Shown here: in pieces, positions 8,147-17,034 of the stretch
Layout: every line of letters begins with the position of its first letter
Position numbering within the stretch: the first letter of the stretch is position 1
Source: Ferirhizobium litorale
Lineage (GTDB): Bacteria; Pseudomonadota; Alphaproteobacteria; Rhizobiales; Rhizobiaceae
DNA: 64,000 nt
Direction of reading: 5' to 3'
Assembly (NCBI GenBank): GCA_030028905.1
Contig: JALDYZ010000008.1
Coordinates: 1 to 64,000 of the forward strand
The notes under the pieces: generated by a model
What the model was told of the DNA's origin: nothing
Database searches by the model: none
The model's input: only the letters and a program-made list of their open reading frames with translations
Made by a program: the position numbers and the translations under genes

Positions 8147-9229
8147 ATGCCCTGGAGCAATCAGAATGGCGGCGGCGGTCCATGGGGCGGCGGCGGCGGC
8201 AACAATCAGGGACCGTGGGGTCAGGGGCCCAACCGTCCGCGCGGCGGCGGCACTCCGCCCGATCTCGAGGAGATCATCCGGCGCGGCCAGCAGCAACTGA
8301 AAAACGTGGTGCCCGGCGGCTTCAATGGCGGCGTCGTGCTGATCCTCGCCGCGGTCATCCTGGTGTTCTGGCTGATCCAGGCGATCTTTACCGTGCAGCC
8401 GGACGAGCGCGGCGTGGTGTTGCGCTTCGGCGTGCCGAAGGAAGAGGTCGCGATGCCCGGCCTGCATTTCCACTGGTGGCCTCTGGAAACCGTTGAAATC
8501 GTCAAGGTGACCGAGCAGCAGCAGAATATCGGCTCGAAGGCGTCGTCCTCGTCCAGTTCCGGCCTGATGCTTTCCGGCGACCAGAACATCGTCAATGTCC
8601 AGTTCTCGGTTCTCTATACGATTTCCGACCCGAAATCCTATCTGTTCAACCTCGAGAGCCCGACGGAAACCCTGCAGCAGGTTTCCGAAAGCGCGATGCG
8701 TGAAGTGGTGGGGCGTCGCCCGGCGCAGGACATCTTCCGCGATGCGCGCGCCGAGATCGCGACAGACGTGAAGAACACCATTCAATCCACGATGGACAGT
8801 TATAAGTCTGGCATTTCGGTCAACGCCGTGGCCATCGAGGATGCCGCTCCGCCGCGCGAAGTGGCCGACGCGTTCGACGAAGTGCAGCGCGCCGAGCAGA
8901 ACGAGGATCAATTGGTCGAGGAAGCCAACAAGTATACCAACCAGGAACTCGGCAAGGCCCGCGGTCAGGCGGCACAGATCCGTGAAGAAGCGACTGCCTA
9001 CAAGGATCGCGTCGTCAAGGAAGCCGACGGTGAAGCCCAGCGTTTCATTTCCATCTACGATGAGTACAAGAACGCACCCGAGGTTACTCGCAAGCGTCTC
9101 TTCCTGGAGACGATGGAATCGGTCCTCAAGGACAGCAAGAAGGTTATCATCGAGGAAAAGCAGGGCGTGGTTCCCTATCTGCCGCTGAATGAAATCGGTC
9201 GCGGCGCGCAGCAGGGAGGCACCCAGTGA
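8147..9229 (+). CDS. hflK: FtsH protease modulator HflK
   Basis: A 360-aa band-7/SPFH protein that with HflC forms the periplasmic cage around the FtsH protease and tunes its degradation of membrane proteins. The N terminus is Gly/Asn/Pro-rich and cytoplasmic, a single membrane helix spans about residues 60-80 (GGVVLILAAVILVFWLI), then the SPFH domain (QPDERGVVLRFG) and a long charged coiled coil rich in EEA repeats. It overlaps hflC by one base, so the subunits are made together. Confidence 0.95.
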   Translation: MPWSNQNGGGGPWGGGGGNNQGPWGQGPNRPRGGGTPPDLEEIIRRGQQQLKNVVPGGFNGGVVLILAAVILVFWLIQAIFTVQPDERGVVLRFGVPKEEVAMPGLHFHWWPLETVEIVKVTEQQQNIGSKASSSSSSGLMLSGDQNIVNVQFSVLYTISDPKSYLFNLESPTETLQQVSESAMREVVGRRPAQDIFRDARAEIATDVKNTIQSTMDSYKSGISVNAVAIEDAAPPREVADAFDEVQRAEQNEDQLVEEANKYTNQELGKARGQAAQIREEATAYKDRVVKEADGEAQRFISIYDEYKNAPEVTRKRLFLETMESVLKDSKKVIIEEKQGVVPYLPLNEIGRGAQQGGTQ

Positions 9230-10200
9230 TGTCGAATCGTCTTCCAGCCATCCTGATCGGCATCGCGATCCTCGCGATGGTGATCTATTCGTCCGTGTTC
9301 GTGGTCAACGAGCGCGAACAGGCGATCGTCGTCCGTTTCGGCAAGATCCAGTCGGTGAAGACCGAACCGGGCATCTACTTCAAGCTTCCCTTCGCGTTCA
9401 TGGATGCCGACCGGGTCCAGATCATACCGGACCAGGCACTGCGTTTCGACCTCGACAATATCCGCGTGCAGGTTTCCGGCGGTAAGTTCTACGAGGTCGA
9501 CGCCTTCGTGGTCTACCGGATCACCGATCCACGCCGGTTCCGCGAGACCGTTTCCGGCGACCGTGAAGCGGCGGAATCGCGCCTGCGCACCCGTCTCGAT
9601 GCATCGCTGCGCCGGGTCTACGGTCTTCGCGGCTTCGAATCGGCTCTTTCCGATGCTCGCGCCTCGATGATGCAGGAAGTCCGTGACGACCTGCGCGCCG
9701 ATGCGGAATCGCTAGGCCTCAGCATCCAGGACGTGCGCATCCGTCGTACCGACCTGACGCAGGAAGTGTCGCAGCAGACATATGACCGGATGAAGGCCGA
9801 GCGTCTGGCAGAGGCCGAACTCATCCGCGCCCGCGGCAACGAGGAGGCGCAGCGGCGGCGGGCCATTGCCGATCGCCAGGTTGTGGAGATCGTCGCCGAT
9901 GCGCGCCGTGACTCGGAAATCCTGCGCGGTGAAGGCGAAGGCGAGCGCAGCCGGATCTTCGGCGAGGCATTTTCGCGCGATCCGAGCTTCTACGACTTCT
10001 ATCGTTCGTTGAAAGCCTATTCGACGTCGCTGGGTTCGTCCGATACGACGCTGGTGCTTTCGCCCGACTCGGATTTCTTCCGCTATTTCGGTAATCCGGG
10101 CAGCAGCGCGCTTCCCGCGAACGGTGCGCCTGCAGCAAGCGACGTGCCCGCCACGAACGGTGCGACCGCTCCGGCTGACGGGGCGGCGCCGACGAACTGA
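9229..10200 (+). CDS. hflC: FtsH protease modulator HflC
   Basis: A 323-aa SPFH protein, partner of HflK. It has an N-terminal signal anchor (AILIGIAILAMVIYSSVFVV), the SPFH domain beginning VNEREQAIVVRFG, and a helical segment AERLAEAELIRARGNEEAQ. The tail is Ala/Pro-rich, longer than in E. coli. The start is taken as the ATG in TGATG overlapping the hflK stop; the GTG three bases upstream is equally possible. Confidence 0.94.
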   Translation: MSNRLPAILIGIAILAMVIYSSVFVVNEREQAIVVRFGKIQSVKTEPGIYFKLPFAFMDADRVQIIPDQALRFDLDNIRVQVSGGKFYEVDAFVVYRITDPRRFRETVSGDREAAESRLRTRLDASLRRVYGLRGFESALSDARASMMQEVRDDLRADAESLGLSIQDVRIRRTDLTQEVSQQTYDRMKAERLAEAELIRARGNEEAQRRRAIADRQVVEIVADARRDSEILRGEGEGERSRIFGEAFSRDPSFYDFYRSLKAYSTSLGSSDTTLVLSPDSDFFRYFGNPGSSALPANGAPAASDVPATNGATAPADGAAPTN

Positions 10201-10209
10201 CCGTGGTCC

Positions 10210-10395
10210 ATGTCTGACTTTCTGACAGGACTGGCGTTCTTTCTGATCATCGAGGGGCTGGTGTACGCACTGGCCCCTCGATTTCTCGTGGATATGGCAC
10301 GTCTGCTGCCGGCGATCCCCGAGCAGCAGTTGCGGCTGTTCGGCCTTGGCGCGATCGCAATGGGCGTGGCAATCGTCTGGCTTATTCGCGGCTGA
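10210..10395 (+). CDS. DUF2065 small membrane protein
   Basis: A 61-aa protein with two membrane helices (about residues 5-24 and 43-59) and the family pattern LxxxIEGxxYALAP...LxxxPxxxLRxxGLxAxxxGxxxxWLIRG. It sits 9 bases after hflC and before degP, the usual place for this family in alphaproteobacteria. The function is unknown; the context points to the HflKC/FtsH membrane quality-control complex. Confidence 0.9.
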   Translation: MSDFLTGLAFFLIIEGLVYALAPRFLVDMARLLPAIPEQQLRLFGLGAIAMGVAIVWLIRG

Positions 10396-10596
10396 GCACA
10401 TTTGTGTGAATGGCTTGCCGTGAAATGGTCATATAACCCGCTACCATTCTGATATTGCACATATGCCGACTTCACGACTACGTGTCCGTCTGCATCCGGT
10501 CCAATACGCTGCCCGCCGCATTCCGCTTTCATTGAGGCGGCTTGCGGCGTTATGTTGGCGAGCGTGAATTCCGAAAAGCCTTTCAAGAGGACGCCG

Positions 10597-12198
10597 ATGG
10601 CTGCGACTGCAAAAACTACCACCACACGCAACACCGCGCTATCGGCATGCACCGCGCTCCTTGCTGCGGCAATTGCGATCGTTCCGGTGGAAGGGCGCGC
10701 GCAGGCCCTGGCGGCTGCTCCGGGCGTGGCGGCTGCACCGGGCGTCGCAACCGCCCCCGCCCTCCCGGCTGTCCCGGGTATCAGCGGGCCGCAATCGGTC
10801 GCCGACCTTGCCGAGGGTCTGCTCGACGCCGTCGTCAACATCTCCACTTCGCAGAATGTGAAGGACGAGGATAGCGGTGGGCCGACGCCCAAGGTACCGG
10901 AAGGCTCGCCCTTCCAGGAATTCTTCAACGACTTCTTCAAAGGTCAGCGCGGCGAGAGCGGCAACCACAAGGTCAATTCGCTTGGCTCTGGGTTCGTCAT
11001 CGATCCGTCCGGCATCGTCGTCACCAACAACCACGTCATCGAGGGCGCGGACGATATCGAGGTCATTTTCGCCAACGGTTCCAAGTTGAAGGCAAAGCTG
11101 ATCGGGACCGATCCGAAGACCGATCTCTCGGTGCTGAAGGTGGAGCCGAAGACGCCGTTGAAGGCCGTCAAGTTCGGCGATTCCCGCACCATGCGCATCG
11201 GTGATTGGGTCATGGCGATCGGCAACCCCTTCGGTCTTGGCGGATCGGTAACGGTGGGCATCATCTCGGCGCGCGGCCGAAACATCAACGCCGGTCCCTA
11301 CGACAACTTCATCCAGACGGATGCGGCGATCAACAAGGGCAATTCGGGCGGACCTCTCTTCAACATGAAGGGCGAGGTCATCGGCATCAACACGGCGATC
11401 ATCTCGCCGAGCGGCGGCTCGATCGGCATCGGTTTCTCGGTGCCGACCGAACTGGCGCAGAACATCATCGACCAGCTCAGGGAGTTCGGCGAGACGCGGC
11501 GCGGCTGGCTCGGCGTGCGGATCCAGCCGGTGACCGATGACATCGCCGAAAGCATCGGCATGGCCGATGCCCGCGGCGCGCTGATTTCCGGCATCGTCAA
11601 GGGCGGGCCGGTCGAGAAGGGGCCCATTCAGGCGGGAGACGTGGTCCTCAAGTTCGATGGCAAGGACGTCAAGGACATGCGCGACCTGACCCGCGTCGTG
11701 GCCGAAAGTCCGGTCGGCAAATCGGTCGAGGTCGTGGTGCTGCGCGACGGCAAGGAGATGACGCTCAATGTTACGCTCGGACGGCTCGAGGACGCCGACG
11801 CCGCCGCCGACAATCCGGACGAGGCGAAGCCGGAGGACGAAACCAGCAAGGTGATGCCCGACGACGGCGGCAATGGCGAGGAGGGCGCTCCGGCCGTGGT
11901 TCCGGAGGTGCTTGGGATGAAGCTGTCGTCGCTCGATGCAGTGAGCCGCAAGTCCTTCTCCATCGCCGAGAGCGTCGAAGGCGTCGTGGTCGCCGAAGTG
12001 GCGCCAGGCTCGACTGCCGAAACCAAGGGCATCAAGAAGGGCGAGGTCATCGTCGAGGTTGCCCAGGAATTCGTGGAATCGCCTGAGGACGTCTCCACCA
12101 AGGTGGACGAGCTAAAGCAGGAAGGACGTCGCAACGCTCATCTCATGATCGCATCGCCGAATGGCGACCTGCGCTTCGTTGCGGTTCCGATCGAATAG
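10597..12198 (+). CDS. degP: DegP/DegQ-family periplasmic serine protease
   Basis: A 533-aa Do-type serine protease and chaperone of the periplasm. An export signal covers about residues 1-37. The catalytic triad is His146 (VVTNNHVIEG), Asp176 (TDPKTDLSVL) and Ser250 (NKGNSGGPLF). Two PDZ domains follow, the second after an acidic linker rich in Glu and Asp. The start at 10597 is chosen because AAGAGGA lies five bases upstream; a frame continues to an ATG at 10552 but would put 15 charged residues before the signal. It follows hflKC and DUF2065, grouping envelope quality-control functions. Confidence 0.94.
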   Translation: MAATAKTTTTRNTALSACTALLAAAIAIVPVEGRAQALAAAPGVAAAPGVATAPALPAVPGISGPQSVADLAEGLLDAVVNISTSQNVKDEDSGGPTPKVPEGSPFQEFFNDFFKGQRGESGNHKVNSLGSGFVIDPSGIVVTNNHVIEGADDIEVIFANGSKLKAKLIGTDPKTDLSVLKVEPKTPLKAVKFGDSRTMRIGDWVMAIGNPFGLGGSVTVGIISARGRNINAGPYDNFIQTDAAINKGNSGGPLFNMKGEVIGINTAIISPSGGSIGIGFSVPTELAQNIIDQLREFGETRRGWLGVRIQPVTDDIAESIGMADARGALISGIVKGGPVEKGPIQAGDVVLKFDGKDVKDMRDLTRVVAESPVGKSVEVVVLRDGKEMTLNVTLGRLEDADAAADNPDEAKPEDETSKVMPDDGGNGEEGAPAVVPEVLGMKLSSLDAVSRKSFSIAESVEGVVVAEVAPGSTAETKGIKKGEVIVEVAQEFVESPEDVSTKVDELKQEGRRNAHLMIASPNGDLRFVAVPIE

Positions 12199-12220
12199 TC
12201 CTGTCGCAGGTCCTCGGCCT

Positions 12221-12793
12221 TCAGGGAGTGGCAGCCTGCCGCTCCCGCCATTCCTCGCGGGTCATCCGGTAGAATACATGGTGCTTCAGGTGCGGGTAGT
12301 TGTCCGGCACGCGAGGATGGTTGAAGTCCCGCGACGGGTCGGCCTGCATGCCGATCCGCTTCATGACGGCGATCGAGCGGCGGTTGGAGGCGACCGCGAA
12401 AGACACGATCTCAGGCAGGCCGTGCCTTTCGAAGCCATGGCCGAGCAGGGCGGTTGCCGCCTCGGTGACATAGCCATTGCCCCAGAAGCGCGTCGCCAGC
12501 CGCCAGCCGATTTCCACCGACTCATCCGGTAACATCGGGCTGACATTCGCAAGCGCCAGTCCGCAAAATCCCATCGCCTCGTCGGTTTCCTTCAGGGCGA
12601 CCGCGTAGAAGCCAAGCCCGGTATCGCGGATCATGTCGCGGACGTGGTCGAACAACAGGTTGGATTCCGGCCGTGTACGCCGGAACGGGAAGAACTCCAT
12701 CACCTTGCGGTCGGCATTGATCTCATGAAAGAGGTCGCGGTCCTCCTCTGCCCAGTTGCGGACGGTCAGGCGCTCGGTCTCAAGAATGTCCAT
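12221..12793 (-). CDS. GNAT-family N-acetyltransferase (RimJ/RimL type)
   Basis: A 190-aa GNAT acetyltransferase of the ribosomal-protein/small-molecule type. It opens MDILETERLTVRNWAEED, has the acceptor-side strand IGWRLATRFWGNGYVTEAA with the acetyl-CoA pyrophosphate-binding turn, and ends NRRSIAVMKRIGM. Its start ATG at 12793 follows GGCGGAGG. The gene is convergent with degP and lies downstream of serB on the same strand (40 bases). The substrate cannot be read from sequence. Confidence 0.88.
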   Translation of the reverse strand: MDILETERLTVRNWAEEDRDLFHEINADRKVMEFFPFRRTRPESNLLFDHVRDMIRDTGLGFYAVALKETDEAMGFCGLALANVSPMLPDESVEIGWRLATRFWGNGYVTEAATALLGHGFERHGLPEIVSFAVASNRRSIAVMKRIGMQADPSRDFNHPRVPDNYPHLKHHVFYRMTREEWRERQAATP

Positions 12794-12833
12794 CGTATCC
12801 TCCGCCCTGCATACGCCGCGCCGTGCGACCGGA

Positions 12834-13724
12834 TCAGGGACGTACGAAGTCGTGCTTGCGATAGCCCTGAAGGTAGAGCAGGGCGGTGAGGTCGCCATGG
12901 TCGATCCGGATCTTCGCTTGCGCCGCGACAGTGGGCTTGGCGTGAAGCGCGACGCCGGCGCCGGCCAGATGCAACATGCCGAGATCGTTGGCGCCGTCGC
13001 CGACCGCGAGTGCATCTTCGGTCGAAATGCCGATGCGCTGGCAGATATCGACCAGGGCATCGACCTTCGCCTGCTTGCCGAGGATAGGCTCGACGACAGT
13101 GCCGGTCAGTTCGCCATCCTTCTCGACCAGGATGTTCGCGCGGTTCTCGTCGAAGTCGAGGACAGCCGCGATACGGCTGGTGAACATCGTGAAGCCACCG
13201 GAAACGAGGGCGGTATAGGCACCTTTCGATTTCATCGTGGCAATCAGTTCGGGACCGCCCGGCGTCAGGGTGATGCGCGTGTCGATCACCTTGTCGATGA
13301 CCGCAACCGGCAAGCCCTTCAATAGCGCCACGCGCTCGCGCAATGCCGGCTCGAAGTCGATCTCGCCGTTCATCGCGCGCGCGGTGATGGCGGAGACCTT
13401 GTCCTTGAGCCCAACCTCGGCGGCGAGTTCGTCGATGCATTCCTGGCCGATCATGGTCGAATCCATGTCGGCGATCAGGAATTTCTTCCGCCGGCTGTCC
13501 GCATCCTGCACCGCCACGTCGATCGGCTCGGCGCCGAGCAGCGCGCGGATCGTGGCATCGGCAGCAACCGGATCCATCCGGTCGGAAAGCGCCAGATCGC
13601 AGGCGATGCCGTCCGCCAGCCAGTAGAGGCCCGATGCGCCGATCTCCGCTGCCACCTTTTCCGCGAGCTGGGGAACGAGTACAGGATGGGACGGATTGGC
13701 AATGAGCGTGGCGACGAAAGCCAT
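12834..13724 (-). CDS. serB: phosphoserine phosphatase
   Basis: SerB, 296 aa, which dephosphorylates phosphoserine in the last step of serine synthesis. The HAD core has FLIADMDSTMIGQECIDELA (nucleophile and acid Asp), SGGFTMF for motif II, a Lys in ILGKQAKVDAL and AVGDGANDLGML for motif IV. An ACT-like N-terminal region of about 80 residues precedes it, as usual. The ATG at 13724 lies only 15 bases from the divergent miaA start, so each gene's promoter must reach into the other. Confidence 0.95.
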   Translation of the reverse strand: MAFVATLIANPSHPVLVPQLAEKVAAEIGASGLYWLADGIACDLALSDRMDPVAADATIRALLGAEPIDVAVQDADSRRKKFLIADMDSTMIGQECIDELAAEVGLKDKVSAITARAMNGEIDFEPALRERVALLKGLPVAVIDKVIDTRITLTPGGPELIATMKSKGAYTALVSGGFTMFTSRIAAVLDFDENRANILVEKDGELTGTVVEPILGKQAKVDALVDICQRIGISTEDALAVGDGANDLGMLHLAGAGVALHAKPTVAAQAKIRIDHGDLTALLYLQGYRKHDFVRP

Positions 13725-13739
13725 GGTGGAAGACCTTGT

Positions 13740-14615
13740 ATGGATATGGATGCGATCCTGATAACCGGGCCGACGGCAAGCGGCAAGTCCGCATTGGCGC
13801 TCGACCTCGCGCGGCGGCACGGCGGCGTCGTGATCAATGCCGACAGCATGCAGGTCTATGATACGCTGCGGGTGCTGACGGCGCGGCCGTCCGAGGCGGA
13901 AATGGAGGGCATTCCGCATTTGCTCTACGGCCATGTCCCGGCTGGTGAAACCTATTCTACTGGCGACTGGCTGCGGCAGGCTGAAAGGCTGGTCGACGAA
14001 CTTCGCCGTGAGCGGCGGTTGCCGGTCTTCGTCGGTGGCACGGGGCTGTACTTCAAGGCATTGACGGGCGGCCTGTCCGCCATGCCGGCGATACCCGATG
14101 AAATTCGTGACCGATTTCGCGCTCGGTTGATCGAGGAGGGGCCGGGGTCCTTGCATGCCGAGTTGATGCGGCGTGACCCGCAGACGGCCGCGACCCTGCA
14201 GCCTGCGGACGGCCAGCGGATCGTGCGCGCCCTGGAGGTGCTGGAAGCCACCGGGCAGCCGATACGCGCGTTCCAGGGTCAGGCCGGAACAAGGGTGATC
14301 GACCCGGCGCGCGCACGAAAGATCGTGGTGCAGCCGGAGCGTTCCGTCCTCTACGAGCGCATCGACCGTCGTTTCAAGGCAATGATGGAAAGCGGGGCTG
14401 TCGAGGAGGTGCAGGCCTTGCTGGCGCTCGAGCTGAAGCCGCAGATGCCGGTCATGAAGGCAATCGGTGTGTCGCAGATTGCCGCGATGCTAAAGGGCGA
14501 GTTGAGCGCTGACGAGGTGATCGACAAATCGGCCACCGCCACGCGCCAATATGCCAAGCGGCAGATGACCTGGTTCCGCAACCAGATGGACGAGAGTTGG
14601 AGCCGGCGGGGGTAA
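13740..14615 (+). CDS. miaA: tRNA dimethylallyltransferase
   Basis: MiaA, 291 aa, transfers a dimethylallyl group to A37 of tRNAs reading UNN codons. The P-loop is ITGPTASGKSALAL near the N terminus, followed by INADSMQVYDTLRVLTARP, and PVFVGGTGLYFKALTGGLS. The C terminus has YAKRQMTWFRNQ. The start MDMDAIL at 13740 was chosen (a second ATG is at 13746); a longer frame from 13686 would run antisense through serB and lacks similarity. Confidence 0.95.
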   Translation: MDMDAILITGPTASGKSALALDLARRHGGVVINADSMQVYDTLRVLTARPSEAEMEGIPHLLYGHVPAGETYSTGDWLRQAERLVDELRRERRLPVFVGGTGLYFKALTGGLSAMPAIPDEIRDRFRARLIEEGPGSLHAELMRRDPQTAATLQPADGQRIVRALEVLEATGQPIRAFQGQAGTRVIDPARARKIVVQPERSVLYERIDRRFKAMMESGAVEEVQALLALELKPQMPVMKAIGVSQIAAMLKGELSADEVIDKSATATRQYAKRQMTWFRNQMDESWSRRG

Positions 14616-14643
14616 GCGCCCCGCAACGAATGCCGTCGTGCCA

Positions 14644-16725
14644 TCAATCCTTGCGGTAGAGGCTGCTCAACGGCTTTTTCAGGATGCTCTCGCGCAGCGA
14701 CATGCCGGGCTCACGCTTGACCGGTTCGGCAGGCTTCTCCTGCACAGGGCGGTACGATGGCGAGCTTGTCGGAAAGTCGCTTGCGCGCCGCTTCCAGTCA
14801 TCTGCGACCGTATGCTGCGGTTCGGCGCTGGCAAGAAGCTCTTCCGGCGATGGTGCGCGCGGCAGCATGTCGGGGCGATAGGGCTCATAGGTGGGTTGTG
14901 CCGGAGCCGCCTCTGTAGCCGCCGGTCCGAAGGTCGCCTGCGAAGGATCGAGCGGCGGGTAGTCCACGCTGCGTTCGATCGTTGTGGTGCTCGCAACAGC
15001 CGCTGACTCATAGCTTTGCTGGAAGGTCGATATATCCGGTCCTCCGGTCGAACGCATACGACCGACGATGTTGCGCAGATCGACGGTGTCTGGCGTTTCC
15101 TCGCCGCCCTTCGGCGCAATGCCGTTGGCTTTCGGAAGGTATTTTGTCTCGATCCGCGAAAACTTCATGCGCATCGGAACGGCGATGGCCTCACCGAAAG
15201 CAATGGCCTCGCCGTTGCCGATCGACGAGATGAAGTTTGTCGTCGAGATCGACGAGTTCGGGATGGCCGAGCGGATGATTTCCTGGTCGCGGTCGTTGGT
15301 CAGGCGCATGGTGAAGACCGTGGAACACTGCGAGAGAATGGTCTGGTCCAGTTCGCCCGGGCGCTGGGTGATGATGCCGAGCGAGACGCCGTACTTTCGG
15401 CCTTCCTTGGCGATGCGGGCGATCGCCTGTCGGGTCGGGAAGAAGCCGAGGTTCGGATCCGACGGAATGTAGCGGTGCGCCTCTTCGCAGACGACCAGCA
15501 TATGGATCGCGCCGTTGCTCCACAGCGCCAGTTCGAAGGCCATGCGGCAAAGCACCGACGCGACGGAATTCACCACTTCCGACGGGATTCCGGCCAGCTG
15601 GAACGTGGCGATCGGACGGTCGTCTCCAGGAATACGGAAGATGTGCGCCACGGTTTCCATGATCGTGTCGCTGATCGTGTTGTTGGAAAACATGAAGTGG
15701 TAGCGGGGATCGTTGATCGCCGCCATGATGCGCACCTTGAGCGAACGCAGGTAGGGTTTCTCCGTGCGCCCGTCGAGGCGGCCCATGCGCTCGTCGATGA
15801 GCGCCAGGAGGTCGGCCATGCGATAGGGCACCGGCGTGTCGGCGGTGAGGGAACTCTTTTCGGCCTGTCGCCGCGTCAATGGCGAATCCGTGCCGCGGAA
15901 GGCGCGCTTGGCCTCAGGGACGAGTTCGCGCAGCATGTCCACTTCGTCCGGCACCGGCGGACGACCGCGGAAGATCACCTCGGCAAACTCCTCGAGACGC
16001 ATAAGCCAGAAGGGCAGGTCGAGGGTATCGGTATCGATGACGACCGCGTGTTCCGGAAAGGCGGCGGCGAATTCGTTGTGCGGGTCGAGGATCAGCACGC
16101 GCAGTTTCGGATCGGAGGCCACGGCCTTGTGCAGCAGCAGCGAGACGGCGGTCGATTTGCCGACACCGGTGGAGCCGACCACGGCAAAATGCTTGGACAG
16201 CATCGAAGGGATATGGATGGACGCGTCGATCGCGTCATCCTGGGTCAACTTGCCGATGACGCAGGTATCGTTCTTGCCGGATTCGTAGATCCGCATCAGG
16301 TCGGTGGTGCGGATGCGGTGGGCGATGGCGCCGAGATGCGGATAGCGCGAGATGCCGGTCGAGAACTGCTCGCGGCCATCGGGCGATACGTTGACTTCCC
16401 CCAGAAGCTCGACGTCGATCTGGAAAAGATTGTCCTCGCCCTCGCTCCAGCGACGGCTGTCGGTCTGCATGCCGTAGGCCATGGCCACGATGCGGTTGAG
16501 GCCGACGGAGATCGAGATGAGGCGCCCAACAGACCAGAGTTCGGTCAGTTCGGTCTCGCCGCCGACCGCGATGGCGGCGATCGTTGCGCGCGAGCCGGTG
16601 CAGGCGACCACGCGACCGAGGAAGCGGTTTCCCGGTGTCAGGACGTCACGGCGATCATGCTCTCCAGCCGTACCCGATGTCTGCAGATCGTTGTTCAGCA
16701 AAACGTTACTCCCCGCCCATACCAT
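14644..16725 (-). CDS. HerA-type ATP-binding protein (FtsK/HerA superfamily)
   Basis: A 693-aa hexameric-type ATPase related to archaeal HerA and VirB4/TraD. It has a beta-rich HAS-like N terminus, Walker A GSTGVGKSTAVSLLLH, Walker B LVVCEEAHRY, and the following SLGIITQRPGELDQTILSQC block typical of the superfamily. The last 150 residues are Pro/Glu-rich and probably disordered. Such proteins translocate DNA or protein; the role of this rhizobial family is not established. The ATG at 16725 lacks a Shine-Dalgarno, and a TTG at 16701 preceded by GGGGAG is a real alternative. Confidence 0.85.
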   Translation of the reverse strand: MVWAGSNVLLNNDLQTSGTAGEHDRRDVLTPGNRFLGRVVACTGSRATIAAIAVGGETELTELWSVGRLISISVGLNRIVAMAYGMQTDSRRWSEGEDNLFQIDVELLGEVNVSPDGREQFSTGISRYPHLGAIAHRIRTTDLMRIYESGKNDTCVIGKLTQDDAIDASIHIPSMLSKHFAVVGSTGVGKSTAVSLLLHKAVASDPKLRVLILDPHNEFAAAFPEHAVVIDTDTLDLPFWLMRLEEFAEVIFRGRPPVPDEVDMLRELVPEAKRAFRGTDSPLTRRQAEKSSLTADTPVPYRMADLLALIDERMGRLDGRTEKPYLRSLKVRIMAAINDPRYHFMFSNNTISDTIMETVAHIFRIPGDDRPIATFQLAGIPSEVVNSVASVLCRMAFELALWSNGAIHMLVVCEEAHRYIPSDPNLGFFPTRQAIARIAKEGRKYGVSLGIITQRPGELDQTILSQCSTVFTMRLTNDRDQEIIRSAIPNSSISTTNFISSIGNGEAIAFGEAIAVPMRMKFSRIETKYLPKANGIAPKGGEETPDTVDLRNIVGRMRSTGGPDISTFQQSYESAAVASTTTIERSVDYPPLDPSQATFGPAATEAAPAQPTYEPYRPDMLPRAPSPEELLASAEPQHTVADDWKRRASDFPTSSPSYRPVQEKPAEPVKREPGMSLRESILKKPLSSLYRKD

Positions 16726-16827
16726 AGGGAATATTAGCGTCCGGAGTTTAATAAGTCGTATAGTCGCCCCAAGATCGCGCATCGCGTGTGCGTAAGGACG
16801 GCATATGCTTTTTTTAGGTTGAGGTGC

Positions 16828-16856
16828 GTTGACGCATCCTTCAATTGTGACTATCA
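16828..16856 (+). promoter_or_regulatory. promoter of the ilvIH attenuator transcript
   Basis: GTTGAC (16828-16833), a 17-base spacer and CTATCA (16851-16856) closely match the rhizobial consensus. Transcription should start around 16863, only two or three bases before the leader-peptide ATG at 16866, so the leader is probably translated from a nearly leaderless mRNA. Confidence 0.65.
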
Positions 16857-16865
16857 ATTCAGCCC

Positions 16866-16922
16866 ATGAAAATAACGAACATTCTTATTGTGGTGGGATC
16901 GCGCATGGGCAGGATGGTGTAA
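16866..16922 (+). CDS. ilvIH leader peptide
   Basis: An 18-codon ORF encoding MKITNILIVVGSRMGRMV. Seven of residues 3-10 are Ile, Leu or Val apart from Thr-Asn, ending in an uninterrupted ILIVV run: the end products of the pathway encoded downstream. It lies between the promoter and a terminator hairpin ahead of ilvI, the defining layout of ribosome-mediated attenuation. No Shine-Dalgarno is present, consistent with initiation at or near the 5' end, as described for the trp leader of Sinorhizobium. Confidence 0.8.
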   Translation: MKITNILIVVGSRMGRMV

Positions 16923-16981
16923 CCATCCGGCATTAGCCTCCCATGCGCGAAACGACAGGCTCCCCAAGGAGCCTTTTTTTA
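16900..16981 (+). promoter_or_regulatory. ilvIH transcription attenuator
   Basis: A long pause hairpin pairs CGCGCATGGG (16900-16909) with CCCATGCGCG (16940-16949) and contains an inner stem GGATGGT/ACCATCC (16912-16918/16922-16928). The terminator is AGGCTCC-CCAA-GGAGCCT (16957-16974) followed by a T run to 16980. An antiterminator can form from AGCCT (16935-16939) with AGGCT (16957-16961). A ribosome stalled in the ILIVV codons would cover the 5' arm of the pause hairpin and favour the antiterminator when branched-chain aminoacyl-tRNA is scarce. Pairings are seen; the mechanism is inferred from the family. Confidence 0.82.
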
Positions 16982-17034
16982 TGTCCAGAAACAGGCTAGA
17001 AGCCCTAAAATCCATCAGGCGAACGGAAAACAGC

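Noticed and set aside
15016-16737. 573-codon open frame antisense to the HerA-type ATPase
   Set aside because: Composition is that of the complement of a GC-rich gene (His/Arg/Asp/Gly-rich), with no motifs or ribosome site, and the opposite strand has clear ATPase motifs.
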